Positions 1 to 7,156 of a stretch of 10,279 nt of DNA are shown here, one piece after another. The stretch is from NCBI GenBank assembly GCA_016649795.1, contig JAENWZ010000063.1:1-10279 (forward strand), in the 5' to 3' direction. Origin of the DNA: Proteiniphilum sp. Its GTDB lineage: Bacteria > Bacteroidota > Bacteroidia > Bacteroidales > Dysgonomonadaceae. Each line of letters starts with the position of its first letter. Positions within the stretch are counted from its first letter, which is position 1. Both the position numbers and the translations under genes were made by a program. Below the pieces are notes generated by a model. The model searched no databases and was not told the origin of the DNA. It saw only the letters and a program-made list of their open reading frames with translations.

Positions 1-126
1 GAACTGGTCTGAGTCTTGAGTGTTTTCTGCGACCTTTGCTTGAAAACGCTGGATTTCCAACTGTATACCCTCGATATGTCGTTGACGTATGATCTCTTCA
101 GAGTCTTTGGAGTGGTCTTTTGGCAT
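1..126 (-). CDS. Hypothetical protein, N-terminal fragment
   Basis: The first 42 residues of a minus-strand gene are present. The frame is open to the window edge, so the rest lies to the left. The peptide begins MPKDHSKDSEEIIRQRHIEG and is charged, hydrophilic and probably helical, with no signal peptide or membrane segment. The start is supported by a good ribosome binding site (AGAGGTGA) just upstream and by a plausible promoter at 148-176. I do not recognise the family, and 42 residues are too few to assign one. It is transcribed away from sulfatase A, so it need not share its function. Confidence 0.6.
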   Translation of the reverse strand, partial: MPKDHSKDSEEIIRQRHIEGIQLEIQRFQAKVAENTQDSDQF

Positions 127-147
127 CGATTCACCTCTTATAATGCC

Positions 148-176
148 AGTCTAAACCTTCCTTAAGTGCTTGTTAA
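148..176 (-). promoter_or_regulatory. Putative sigma70-type promoter for the left-edge gene
   Basis: On the minus strand a TTAACA -35 box (171-176) and a TAGACT -10 box (148-153) are separated by exactly 17 bases. The -10 box lies about 21 bases upstream of the ATG at 126. The match is 5/6 and 4/6 to consensus, so this is plausible but unproven. Confidence 0.4.
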
Positions 177-218
177 TAACCCATAAAACCTATCTGCACC
201 ACAGGGAAATTATCCCTT

Positions 219-247
219 TTGCATAAACCATGGAAGTGTGTTATTAT
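219..247 (+). promoter_or_regulatory. Putative sigma70-type promoter for sulfatase A
   Basis: On the plus strand a weak -35 box, TTGCAT (219-224), is followed after 17 bases by a good -10 box, TATTAT (242-247). Transcription would start near 254, about 40 bases before the ATG at 294. A short inverted repeat (AGGGA at 203-207, TCCCT at 213-217) lies just upstream and could be a regulator site. Sulfatase A therefore seems to have its own transcription unit. Confidence 0.4.
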
Positions 248-293
248 AAATTTGTTTTAAATCACGTTGAATTTTTTTCTTATGGAGAAAGGT

Positions 294-1685
294 ATGCTGA
301 AAAATATTCTTTTCTTTTTCACCGATCAACAGCGGTGGGATACGTGCGGTTGTTACGGACGGAGCCTCCCTGTAACTCCCAACCTTGATGCCATGGCAAA
401 GGAGGGGGTGCTTTTTGAACATGCCTACTCCTGCCAGCCCGTGTGCGGTCCGGCACGCTCCTGTCTGCAGACGGGTAAGTATGCTACTGAAAACGGATGT
501 TTCAAGAACGGGCTGGGTCTTCCCCTTGATGAAAGGACCATCGCACATCACTTCAACGCCCACGGATATCGTACGGGCTATATAGGAAAATGGCATCTGG
601 CATCAACCAATAAAGACAAGAATACTCAAGATGACGGCAGCACAGGTGCGTTTCCCAGAGGACAGGTGCCCGTCAGTTTTCATCGCGACCCTGTTCCTGT
701 TATGTACAGAGGCGGCTGGGAGGATGAGTGGATTGTCAGCGACGTACTGGAGTTCACCTCCCATGGCTATGACGGCCATATGTTTGATAAGCAGAACAGG
801 AAAAAATATTTCCCGGAGGGCAGGTACAGAGCTGATGCGCAGACTGACTGGGTTCTGGACACCCTCGACAGCTGGTCTGAAGACAAAAGCATTCCGTTTT
901 TTCTGTTCGTATCATATATCGAACCGCATCAACAGAATGATCATGACAGGTTCGAAGGGCCGATTGGTTCGAAAGAGAAGTTCGCAGATTATGAGACGCC
1001 CGGGGATCTGAAAGACCACGGCGGAGACTGGAGAGAAAACTATCCCGATTATCTCGGAGCTGTACACAGCCTTGATGAAAACCTGGGCCGAGTCAGGGAG
1101 AAGCTAAAGGAGAACGGCCTGGAAAAAGATACCGTTATCGTCTTTGCCAGTGACCATGGATCGCATTTCAGAACAAGAAACGGGGAGTACAAGAGAACGT
1201 GCCACGAGGCGAGTACACATGTTCCTCTTGTAGTCTATCACCCGGATTACGTTCAGAGTCAGCGTATCTCCAGCATGGTAAGTCTGATAGACCTGCCTCC
1301 GACATTTCTCGATCTTGCCCAGATCGAAATCCCCTATACCTTTCAGGGGGAATCACTTGTGCCTTTTTTAGATGGAGAACATACAGTTGAGGCGTGGGAT
1401 GATTCAGTCTTCATTCAAGTGAGCGAATCCGAGATCGGACGGGCTGTCCGTACGAAGAAATGGTGCTACGGCATTACCGCTTCGGGAAAGGATGCCTGGA
1501 CTGAGTATTACAGCGATGAATATGTTGATACCTATCTCTATGATCTTCAGGCTGATCCGCACGAACAGAACAACCTGATCGGTACCCCCGGCTACGAAGA
1601 AATCATACAGGAACTGCGTGCTTCGCTACTTGAGTACATACGCACAGTGGAAAAGAGAGAACCGGCAGTTAAGAGCTGCTGTTAA
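294..1685 (+). CDS. Sulfatase A: cytoplasmic Cys-type sulfatase of the alkaline phosphatase superfamily
   Basis: This 463-residue sulfatase should hydrolyse a sulfate ester on a sugar or small molecule. The N-terminus LKNILFFFTDQQRWDT supplies the first metal Asp (D11). The formylglycine site is CGPAR (C51-R55) followed by SCLQTGKYAT, so it fits CxPxR but has Ala where Ser is usual. Further expected landmarks are GKWH (98-101), PH with H212, SDHG with D287/H288, a Lys at 300, and a C-terminal YDLQADPHEQNNL element typical of the family. There is no signal peptide, which suggests a cytoplasmic enzyme. The ATG at 294 is chosen over an in-frame ATG at 267 because GGAGAAAGG at 284-292 directly precedes it and the family motif begins right after it. 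Its stop overlaps the stop of the convergent regulator gene. The substrate cannot be read from the sequence. Confidence 0.93.
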   Translation: MLKNILFFFTDQQRWDTCGCYGRSLPVTPNLDAMAKEGVLFEHAYSCQPVCGPARSCLQTGKYATENGCFKNGLGLPLDERTIAHHFNAHGYRTGYIGKWHLASTNKDKNTQDDGSTGAFPRGQVPVSFHRDPVPVMYRGGWEDEWIVSDVLEFTSHGYDGHMFDKQNRKKYFPEGRYRADAQTDWVLDTLDSWSEDKSIPFFLFVSYIEPHQQNDHDRFEGPIGSKEKFADYETPGDLKDHGGDWRENYPDYLGAVHSLDENLGRVREKLKENGLEKDTVIVFASDHGSHFRTRNGEYKRTCHEASTHVPLVVYHPDYVQSQRISSMVSLIDLPPTFLDLAQIEIPYTFQGESLVPFLDGEHTVEAWDDSVFIQVSESEIGRAVRTKKWCYGITASGKDAWTEYYSDEYVDTYLYDLQADPHEQNNLIGTPGYEEIIQELRASLLEYIRTVEKREPAVKSCC

Positions 1686-2698
1686 CGATTGTTTTTGTAG
1701 GGAATAGTCTCTCCGTCAATCAGTGATGGAGGGACTATCCGGTCGATCGTATCTATAGAGCCCTCTATAAGCGCGACCAGAGCCTTCGCGGCTTCAGTGT
1801 AAATGGCACCCATGTTGATATCAACAGTAGTTGTAGTAAAGGGGAGGGTCAGTAGCATTGGGCTGTTGTCATACCCGGAAATGGCAATATCCTGAGGAAT
1901 AGATAGCCCGAGCCTCATCATCATGATTACACACCGCACAGCAGTGAAATCATTGACAAATCCGACACAGTCGATTTTTCCGGATTTGATATCTTCTATG
2001 AGATCGGTAGTCTTCTCCTCCAGAAGGGTCTCATCTTTGACGATATCATATCGTCTCACGGTAACAGGGTAGAATGTTTCGGCGAATCCGGCCTCCCTGA
2101 CCTCGTGGGAGTAGGGGTCGTGATAATCTGTGAAAAATGCGGGTTTTGTATAGCCGCATTCAATAAACCTTTCAGCCAGCAGTCTGCCGCCAGCAAAATT
2201 ATCTGTGCTGCAGTGGTTGTAGTCCCGTTTGTTAATAGTCCTGTGGCACAGGACATAGGGAACGCCGAGGTTCTTAATGTACTCAGCCTCATCCAGTGTC
2301 ACTGAATCGTAGACGATCACCCCGTCACAGCTCTGCTTGAAGGTGTCCGACTGCAGCTCGTAGAGGTTTTCGACGGAATGGATCTCCAGGGTATAACGTT
2401 CCTTGGAGAAGTAGGTATTGAGCTGGAGTATTACCTCAGTAAAAAACCAGTAGTTCCGCTTTTCATTGGTCCAGTAGGCGTTGTTCTCCCTGCTTATGCG
2501 GAGGAGAACAATATTTCCGCTGCCCTTCCTGCGAAGTGCGCTTGCCATTTTGTTCGGTGTGTAACCGATAATCCTTGAAGCCTCCATCACTGCGTCCCGC
2601 TTCTCCTTGGCCACAATGTCCGGATGGTTGAAGACTCGGGATACAGTTGATTTGCTTACATTAGCCATCTGCGCAATAAGGTTAATCGAACGTTTCAT
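1682..2698 (-). CDS. LacI-family transcriptional regulator
   Basis: This is a 338-residue LacI/GalR-type regulator and probably the local repressor of the sulfated-sugar operon. An N-terminal helix-turn-helix (residues about 4-24, with recognition helix SKSTVSRVF) is followed by the family's hinge region, GYTPNKMASALRRK. A periplasmic-binding-protein-like effector domain fills the rest: CDGVIVYDS, a YVLCHR segment, the STDNFAGGRLLAERF element, IPQDIAISGYDNSP and the TTVDIN segment are all typical. The ATG at 2698 is preferred because GAGGAG (2705-2710) lies six bases upstream; an in-frame TTG at 2704 abuts that site and is too close to use. It is encoded downstream of the operon on the same strand, but a terminator-like hairpin and its own putative promoter separate them. 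The effector is unknown; an imported sugar or desulfated product is the obvious guess. Confidence 0.93.
   Translation of the reverse strand: MKRSINLIAQMANVSKSTVSRVFNHPDIVAKEKRDAVMEASRIIGYTPNKMASALRRKGSGNIVLLRISRENNAYWTNEKRNYWFFTEVILQLNTYFSKERYTLEIHSVENLYELQSDTFKQSCDGVIVYDSVTLDEAEYIKNLGVPYVLCHRTINKRDYNHCSTDNFAGGRLLAERFIECGYTKPAFFTDYHDPYSHEVREAGFAETFYPVTVRRYDIVKDETLLEEKTTDLIEDIKSGKIDCVGFVNDFTAVRCVIMMMRLGLSIPQDIAISGYDNSPMLLTLPFTTTTVDINMGAIYTEAAKALVALIEGSIDTIDRIVPPSLIDGETIPYKNNR
1701..1740. repeat. Long imperfect hairpin inside the 3' end of the regulator gene
   Basis: The arms 1701-1718 and 1724-1740 pair over about 17 positions around a 5-base loop, with one bulged A and two positions that would be G-U pairs in plus-strand RNA. 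It begins 15 bases after the sulfatase A stop and lies within the last codons of the LacI-type gene (SLIDGETIP). No U-run follows it on either strand, so it is not a classical terminator. It could shield the 3' end of the sulfatase A transcript. Confidence 0.55.
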
Positions 2699-2723
2699 GA
2701 ACAACTCCTCGTGTCAGTACTCC

Positions 2724-2752
2724 ATATTACCATAATCTTGAAAAGAGTGAAA
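2724..2752 (-). promoter_or_regulatory. Weak candidate promoter for the LacI-family gene
   Basis: On the minus strand TTTCAC (2747-2752) and TAATAT (2724-2729) are 17 bases apart and lie upstream of the Shine-Dalgarno site at 2705-2710. The -10 box is good and the -35 box poor (3/6), which could fit a low-level regulator gene. Confidence 0.28.
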
Positions 2753-2760
2753 CAAATTTA

Positions 2761-2774
2761 TGAAAACGTTGCCA
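2761..2774. promoter_or_regulatory. LacI-type operator-like site upstream of the regulator
   Basis: TGAAAACGTTGCCA is symmetric at five of seven pairs around a central CG, which is the layout of LacI/GalR operators. It matches TGAAAACGATTTCA at the operon promoter (minus strand of 9479-9492) at 11 of 14 positions. It lies about 63 bases upstream of the regulator start, so it may serve autoregulation. This is inference from sequence form only. Confidence 0.4.
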
Positions 2775-2843
2775 TCAATCAATATATTTTGAACCGTAAA
2801 AAACTATCATTGGAATATATACAAATGCTTTGTTAATGGAGAC

Positions 2844-2890
2844 AAAAAAGGTGCGGTTGAATATCTTAAAAAAGATATTGAAAACCCCGC
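2844..2890 (-). terminator. Probable rho-independent terminator of the transporter-sulfatase operon
   Basis: Reading the minus strand, a hairpin has a perfect 8-bp core (AATATCTT/AAGATATT around four T residues) and GC-rich outer arms (GCGG with CCGC) joined by an uneven internal loop. A run of six T residues (A-run at 2844-2849 on the plus strand) follows three bases later. It begins about 50 bases after the sulfatase C stop, where the operon would be expected to end. The core is A-T only, so its strength is uncertain. Confidence 0.45.
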
Positions 2891-2938
2891 CATGCAAATC
2901 ATAGAAATGATCAATTAAAACTTCAAGAATGGAGCGGA

Positions 2939-4480
2939 TCAGTCATTGATGACCCCGGGACCGAAATCTGCAAGGCCTGTGAGAATATAGGCGGCAACCT
3001 GCCCGTCATTATGCTCTCTGGCAAACGTCCATATGCGTTTAAAAAGGGACCTCCGGCGCTCTCCTGACAGCTTGTCGGGGCCAGAATAGTCGGGGTGTGC
3101 AAGGTTTATCAGTTCATCGGGGTCCTGTTCGAGGTTGTAATACTCATCGAAATCAAATCCGTTGTAGACATACTTCTCCTGGTGGTTGAAGATCATCCTC
3201 TGGTTACCGTAAATTTCATTTCCGTTTGTCTGGGTAAAGAGAAACTCCCTCCATGGGAACTCTTTTTCTGTGGTTCTTTTCTGCAGCCAAGGCATCAGAC
3301 TGTATCCGCTCATTTCAGTAAGAGGTTCAAGGCCGGCAGTTTCAAGAATCGTGGGGGCCAGGTCAGCCATACTGACCAGGGCATCACATTTTGTTCCGCC
3401 ATGCAGTGAACAGCCGGGAGACTTTATGATCAGCGGGATGGAGTATGCTCCCCTGAAAGAGGGAAGCCCTTTGCACCATAAGCCGTGATCCCCCGCATAA
3501 TCACCATGATCTGAGAGGTAGATCACTGTTGTATTCCTGTCGAGACCGCTGACCTTCAGGGAATCGAGCAGCTCTCCGAAAAGATAATCTTCATAGGAAC
3601 AGAACGCCAGATAATGCTGTATCGCTCGTTTGTGATCATCTTCTGACAGCTGCTCAAATGCCCGGCGGGATTTTCTGTAGAGGTTCGGCTTATCCTTCAT
3701 GGCATCATGGAAAGACACAGGCAGTTCAATGTTTTCCAGAGGGTACAGGGCAAGAAACTCTTCTGGTACATGATACGGGTCATGGGGGCCCTGCGGGCCG
3801 ACAAACATGCACCAGGGCTGATCGGAGGATTTGAGCTCTCCAATTTTTCCGATCGCCTGATCTGTTACCTTTCCGTCCAGAAAGGGGTCTTCATTATTCC
3901 CATAGAGCACAAAGTCGGGATAACCGGGTCGATGCACTGTTCCCGGAAGCTCTCTGTTGACTTGCCTTCCGCTGTAAAAGAGCTCCCACTCATACACTTC
4001 TTTCCGGGAGTAATCCCGTTCTCCGTTGTCTAAAACAGGATAACCGGAGATCACATCACTTGCCTGATCAAAAGCAAATCCTTTATCCCCGGGTCTTTCA
4101 ATATCACTTACATGCCATTTCCCAAAATAGTGGTTCTCATATCCTGCCTCCTGCAGCATCTGGCTGAAAAACCTGACGTTCGGGTTCGGGCCCCTGCTCA
4201 ACGCACTGCTTGTATTGACATTGTTCCATACGTTGTGTTCCGAGGGATACAGACCGGTGAAGAACGTTGCTCTGCTGGGGCAGCAGTGAGGCGCGACGGT
4301 ATGTGAGGAGGTAAAAGACACGCTATCTTCGGCAAAACGATCTATATTCGGCGTAATTGCCCTCAATGCGGGGTTCAAGGCAGCATCGGGAGCACAGCCG
4401 ACTGTATCACCACGCTGCTGATCGGTCATAAAGATAAGAATGTTCTCCCGCTTTCCGGACTCCGGTTTACTCTGCTGCAT
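2939..4480 (-). CDS. Sulfatase C: cytoplasmic Cys-type sulfatase, last gene of the operon
   Basis: This 513-residue protein belongs to the type I sulfatase family. RENILIFMTDQQRGDT gives the first metal Asp (D20). The formylglycine signature is CCPSR (C66-R70) followed by ATFFTGLYPSEH, a textbook match to CxPSR. GKWH is at 120-123, GPHDP at 231-235 (H233), SDHGDYAGDHGLWCKG gives D324, H325 and K337, and a late YYNLEQDPDELINLAHP element closes the catalytic fold. No signal peptide is present, which predicts a cytoplasmic location. It follows sulfatase B by 51 bases, and a 20-codon ORF spans that gap and runs over its start. The Shine-Dalgarno site is poor (AGAGAG further upstream, AGCAGG too close), so translation may depend on coupling. 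The general look resembles choline-sulfatase/heparan-type enzymes, but substrate assignment is not possible here. Confidence 0.94.
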   Translation of the reverse strand: MQQSKPESGKRENILIFMTDQQRGDTVGCAPDAALNPALRAITPNIDRFAEDSVSFTSSHTVAPHCCPSRATFFTGLYPSEHNVWNNVNTSSALSRGPNPNVRFFSQMLQEAGYENHYFGKWHVSDIERPGDKGFAFDQASDVISGYPVLDNGERDYSRKEVYEWELFYSGRQVNRELPGTVHRPGYPDFVLYGNNEDPFLDGKVTDQAIGKIGELKSSDQPWCMFVGPQGPHDPYHVPEEFLALYPLENIELPVSFHDAMKDKPNLYRKSRRAFEQLSEDDHKRAIQHYLAFCSYEDYLFGELLDSLKVSGLDRNTTVIYLSDHGDYAGDHGLWCKGLPSFRGAYSIPLIIKSPGCSLHGGTKCDALVSMADLAPTILETAGLEPLTEMSGYSLMPWLQKRTTEKEFPWREFLFTQTNGNEIYGNQRMIFNHQEKYVYNGFDFDEYYNLEQDPDELINLAHPDYSGPDKLSGERRRSLFKRIWTFAREHNDGQVAAYILTGLADFGPGVIND

Positions 4481-4529
4481 ACCTGCTCTCTTTAATGCGA
4501 CACACGCGTGCCGCCTGTGTTGTCGACAT
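4467..4529 (-). other. 20-codon ORF bridging sulfatases B and C
   Basis: An ATG three bases past the sulfatase B stop opens a frame (MSTTQAARVCRIKESRYAAE) that fills the whole gap and stops 12 bases inside sulfatase C. No clear Shine-Dalgarno site precedes it. It may be chance, but ribosomes leaving sulfatase B could reinitiate here and reach the poorly primed sulfatase C start. Confidence 0.2.
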
Positions 4530-4531
4530 AT

Positions 4532-6160
4532 CTATTTGAAAAACTTCTGGGTATCTTCAACCTCGATATTGAGTTCTTCAGCATACTGTAATCTGAAATA
4601 CCCTGAATATGCCTGCCACCTGGTATCATCAGCTAGAACGGCATCCAGATGATGGAGCGCCTCTTTCCGAATCGCTGCATATTTTTCGTCATACATGCAG
4701 TTATGGAGTTTAGGCACATTGGGTATCCTGTAGAGCTCATCGACTGCTGAAGTCATATTATAGGTGATCTGGTAGATATTGCCGTCAGAAGCCTCGAATA
4801 TTGACGAAACAGCTGGATTGGGTATGACATGATTCCAGATATCGGCCAGAAGCGGGAACTCTTCAGTTCTTCTGCTGCCTGAATCTGCCTTAACCTGTCT
4901 GAGAGTATCCAGGAGGCTCTGCCCGTCAAGATGATCATCAGTATGGATTCCTGCGATCTCAAGTACAGTCGGACAGATATCAAGCAGGGAACAGATCTGA
5001 GATACAGCAGTTCCCCGCTCGTATTCAAGCTCTTGTAGTGTATCATCTTTCGGTGGTTTCATAATAAGCGGAACCTGCAGCACCTGGGGATTGAGATACG
5101 CACCTTTGTCTATGCACCCCTTCTCTCCGTTCATTTCTCCGTGATCAGCAATGAAGAAGATCCAGGAATCTTCATAGAGCCTGGAAGCTTTCAGATAGTC
5201 CAGGAACTCTCCCACCATCTGGTCCAGCAATTCATATTGAAGGATGTTTGCCACTTTGTAATCTATGAGCGTCTTCTCATCATACAGCCCCCAGTTCTGC
5301 CTGTACATGTTGTAGACGCGGGGATCCTCCTCGATCTCACCGAATCCGCTCTCTTTCCAGTCGAGATATGACTGCGGCAGGGTAAGCTGTTCTCTTATCT
5401 GCTTTTCACGTTCTTCGAACCCGTAGGGGATGGCAAAGGGTTGATGAGGGCCGAAAAAATCCAGCTGGAGGTAGATTGGATCTTCCCTGTCCTTTCGTGA
5501 CTCAACCGCATTTTTCGCCTTCTCAACCAGGTAGGCCGGATACACGGCATTCTTAGGAAACGGTTTTCCGTTCTGGTCAGCAAGCCAGCCGCCGTAATCA
5601 TTGCCCTTGCCCTCACCCTTCCAGTTTGCTCCATGAATGGATCGGGCAAAAGAGTACCGCTGCAGTCCTTTCCTGTTGAGAAACTCAATGAAGTCATCAT
5701 CATCATACCAGGGTGGTGACCACCTGTCCCAGGGTGAATCATTCTCTGAGAAGACATCTATGAATTTATGTTTGCCGACATGCGACTTGCCTACATGACG
5801 TACATGATACCCTGAGGACTTCAGGTATTCGGGCCAGATAATGTCGCTATCCCGCAGGTGGATCGTGTGACCATCGCGGGAGCGTTCACTATTGCCGGTT
5901 ATGTATGAATACCGGCCGGTCAGATAGGAGGCCCGGGAGGGGGTGCACAACGGTGAAGTTGAGAAGGTGTTCCTGAACCATGTGCTTTCGCTCTTCAGCG
6001 AATCGATATTGGGGGTCCGCAGTATGCCGTCTGTTTCGTCATAGAACTCGGGAGGAACCATGTCCATGCTTATGAGAAAGATATTCTTCCTCCCTTTCCC
6101 CTTCTCCTGATGGTGTGGTCCGAACTTTGTCAGTTCATCTATGTAGTGTTTCTGCTTCAT
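4532..6160 (-). CDS. Sulfatase B: cytoplasmic Cys-type sulfatase, divergent member
   Basis: This 542-residue sulfatase has about 25 extra N-terminal residues before the family's first strand, NIFLISMDMVPPE, which carries D33. The formylglycine signature is CTPSR (C72-R76) followed by ASYLTGRYSYITGN. Later landmarks are H239 in FFGPHQP, D339/H340 in ADHGEMNGEKG, and K352. The usual GKWH is GKSH here (124-127) and the segment after it is rich in His and Lys. A long insert with an Asp run (WYDDDDFIEF, 151-160) and a KGEGKGNDYGG stretch may shape substrate choice. No signal peptide is visible. GAGGTGA sits just before the ATG, so the start is secure. It lies 57 bases after permease 2, with a short ORF filling the gap and overlapping the start as ATGA. 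Sulfatases B and C are only distantly alike, so they probably act on different sulfate positions or sugars. Confidence 0.93.
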   Translation of the reverse strand: MKQKHYIDELTKFGPHHQEKGKGRKNIFLISMDMVPPEFYDETDGILRTPNIDSLKSESTWFRNTFSTSPLCTPSRASYLTGRYSYITGNSERSRDGHTIHLRDSDIIWPEYLKSSGYHVRHVGKSHVGKHKFIDVFSENDSPWDRWSPPWYDDDDFIEFLNRKGLQRYSFARSIHGANWKGEGKGNDYGGWLADQNGKPFPKNAVYPAYLVEKAKNAVESRKDREDPIYLQLDFFGPHQPFAIPYGFEEREKQIREQLTLPQSYLDWKESGFGEIEEDPRVYNMYRQNWGLYDEKTLIDYKVANILQYELLDQMVGEFLDYLKASRLYEDSWIFFIADHGEMNGEKGCIDKGAYLNPQVLQVPLIMKPPKDDTLQELEYERGTAVSQICSLLDICPTVLEIAGIHTDDHLDGQSLLDTLRQVKADSGSRRTEEFPLLADIWNHVIPNPAVSSIFEASDGNIYQITYNMTSAVDELYRIPNVPKLHNCMYDEKYAAIRKEALHHLDAVLADDTRWQAYSGYFRLQYAEELNIEVEDTQKFFK

Positions 6161-6213
6161 TCTCTCACCTCGTTCATTATCTTGTTTATCTTATCTATTT
6201 CTGTCTGCGGCAT
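6157..6213 (-). CDS. Possible 18-residue peptide coupled to sulfatase B
   Basis: An ATG at 6213 has a well-placed AAAGGA (6221-6226, spacing 7) that overlaps the permease 2 stop. It encodes MPQTEIDKINKIMNEVRE, which looks helical, and its TGA overlaps the sulfatase B ATG as ATGA. This is the arrangement of a translational-coupling leader. It could also be a chance ORF. Confidence 0.33.
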   Translation of the reverse strand: MPQTEIDKINKIMNEVRE

Positions 6214-6217
6214 TCTG

Positions 6218-7102
6218 CTATCCTTTGACAGCCCCGGCAGTCAGGCCTTTTATCATGTACCGCTGAAATATGAAAATTAGGATAAACATGGGCAGAGCGC
6301 CGACAACTGATACCGTTGCTACCTGAGCCCAGTCGTACGAGACTTCTCCCAGATATCTCAGGGATATACCCGCTGACAGCGTTCTTTTACTGTTTGTCAC
6401 AATGAGCGTGATGGCAAAGAGATAATCATTCCAGGACTGCATGAAGGTGAACACACCGATAGCAAGAAGTCCGGGTTTAGAAAGCGGAATGACAATTCTA
6501 TAGAGGATTCCCAATCTGGAGCAGCCGTCAATTTTAGCGGCCTCCTCCATCGACTTCGGAATATCATCGAAAAAGCCTTTGATCAGCAGTGTACTGAAGG
6601 GAATCGTTACTGCTGATAGTGATATCACCAGTGCCATACGGGTATTGATCAGATGTAGGTCTCTGAAAATCATATACAGGGCCAGCAGAATACCGACAAC
6701 CGGAAACATCTGCGTCGACAGCAGTCCGGTATTCACTACATTTCCTAAACGTGATCTGTATCGGGAGAGTGAGTACCCGGCAAACACCGCAGCAAAAGAG
6801 GTCAGTATCGTGGTTCCGACAGAGACATACAGGTTGTTCATGAAATAGATAAGAAAGTTGTTATCTACAAACACCCCAAGATAATTGTCCAGTGTCGGCT
6901 GCAGCGGAATCCATTGTGGAGGAATCTTGTATATCTCGAGATTTGTCTTGAATGATGTTACGATCATCCAGTAGATGGGAAACAGGAGAAAGAGCAGAAA
7001 TACCCCGATAATCAAGCGGATTGCTACCTTTTTTACGATAGCCTTCGAGTTATGGCTGCTGACTATGTTCAAGAGAGGCTTATAGGATTGTGTAGTACTC
7101 AT
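6218..7102 (-). CDS. CUT1 ABC sugar transporter permease 2 (MalG-like)
   Basis: This 294-residue inner-membrane permease is the MalG-type half of a binding-protein-dependent sugar importer. The first membrane segment is about residues 27-49 (RLIIGVFLLFLLFPIYWMI), with further segments near 95-110, 125-146, 157-175, 210-230 and 262-280. The cytoplasmic EAA loop, which docks the ATPase, reads MEEAAKIDGCSRLGILYRIV (185-204), followed by IPLSKPG. SWNDYLFA (223-230) and the C-terminal KGLTAGAVKG are hallmarks of this subfamily. AGGAGA lies eight bases before the ATG. It pairs with permease 1 and the binding protein encoded upstream. No ATPase gene follows; instead the operon continues into sulfatases, implying that the transported sugar is sulfated. 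Confidence 0.95.
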   Translation of the reverse strand: MSTTQSYKPLLNIVSSHNSKAIVKKVAIRLIIGVFLLFLLFPIYWMIVTSFKTNLEIYKIPPQWIPLQPTLDNYLGVFVDNNFLIYFMNNLYVSVGTTILTSFAAVFAGYSLSRYRSRLGNVVNTGLLSTQMFPVVGILLALYMIFRDLHLINTRMALVISLSAVTIPFSTLLIKGFFDDIPKSMEEAAKIDGCSRLGILYRIVIPLSKPGLLAIGVFTFMQSWNDYLFAITLIVTNSKRTLSAGISLRYLGEVSYDWAQVATVSVVGALPMFILIFIFQRYMIKGLTAGAVKG

Positions 7103-7137
7103 TGATATTTCTCCTGCATTTCTGTTGTTTTAGACAT
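7099..7137 (-). CDS. Possible 12-residue peptide coupled to permease 2
   Basis: In the gap between the permeases an ATG at 7137 has GAGGT six bases upstream (7144-7148). It encodes MSKTTEMQEKYQ and ends in a TGA that overlaps the permease 2 ATG as ATGA. The layout mirrors the short ORF before sulfatase B. It may maintain ribosome flow across the gap, or be chance. Confidence 0.3.
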   Translation of the reverse strand: MSKTTEMQEKYQ

Positions 7138-7156
7138 GGCTATACCTCACCGCATA

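Noticed and set aside
41..59. A TGAAAACG half site near the left edge
   Set aside because: It lies inside the left-edge coding region, and its other half is not symmetric at the right spacing.
259..276. A possible LacI-type operator before sulfatase A around AAATCACGTTGAATTT
   Set aside because: It has a central CG, but the bases flanking it do not pair and it does not match the other two sites.
267..293. An earlier ATG for sulfatase A
   Set aside because: The extension (MNFFLMEKG) has no ribosome site of its own, whereas the ATG at 294 has GGAGAAAGG directly before it.
210..596. A 128-codon minus-strand open frame over the start of sulfatase A
   Set aside because: It is antisense to the sulfatase active-site region and has no recognisable motif.
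2699..2704. A TTG start for the LacI-family gene
   Set aside because: It abuts the GAGGAG ribosome site with no spacing; the ATG at 2698 is six bases away, which is ideal.
5395..5757. A 120-codon minus-strand open frame inside sulfatase B
   Set aside because: It is in another frame of a gene whose catalytic motifs are clear, and its translation is low-complexity and lacks family signals.
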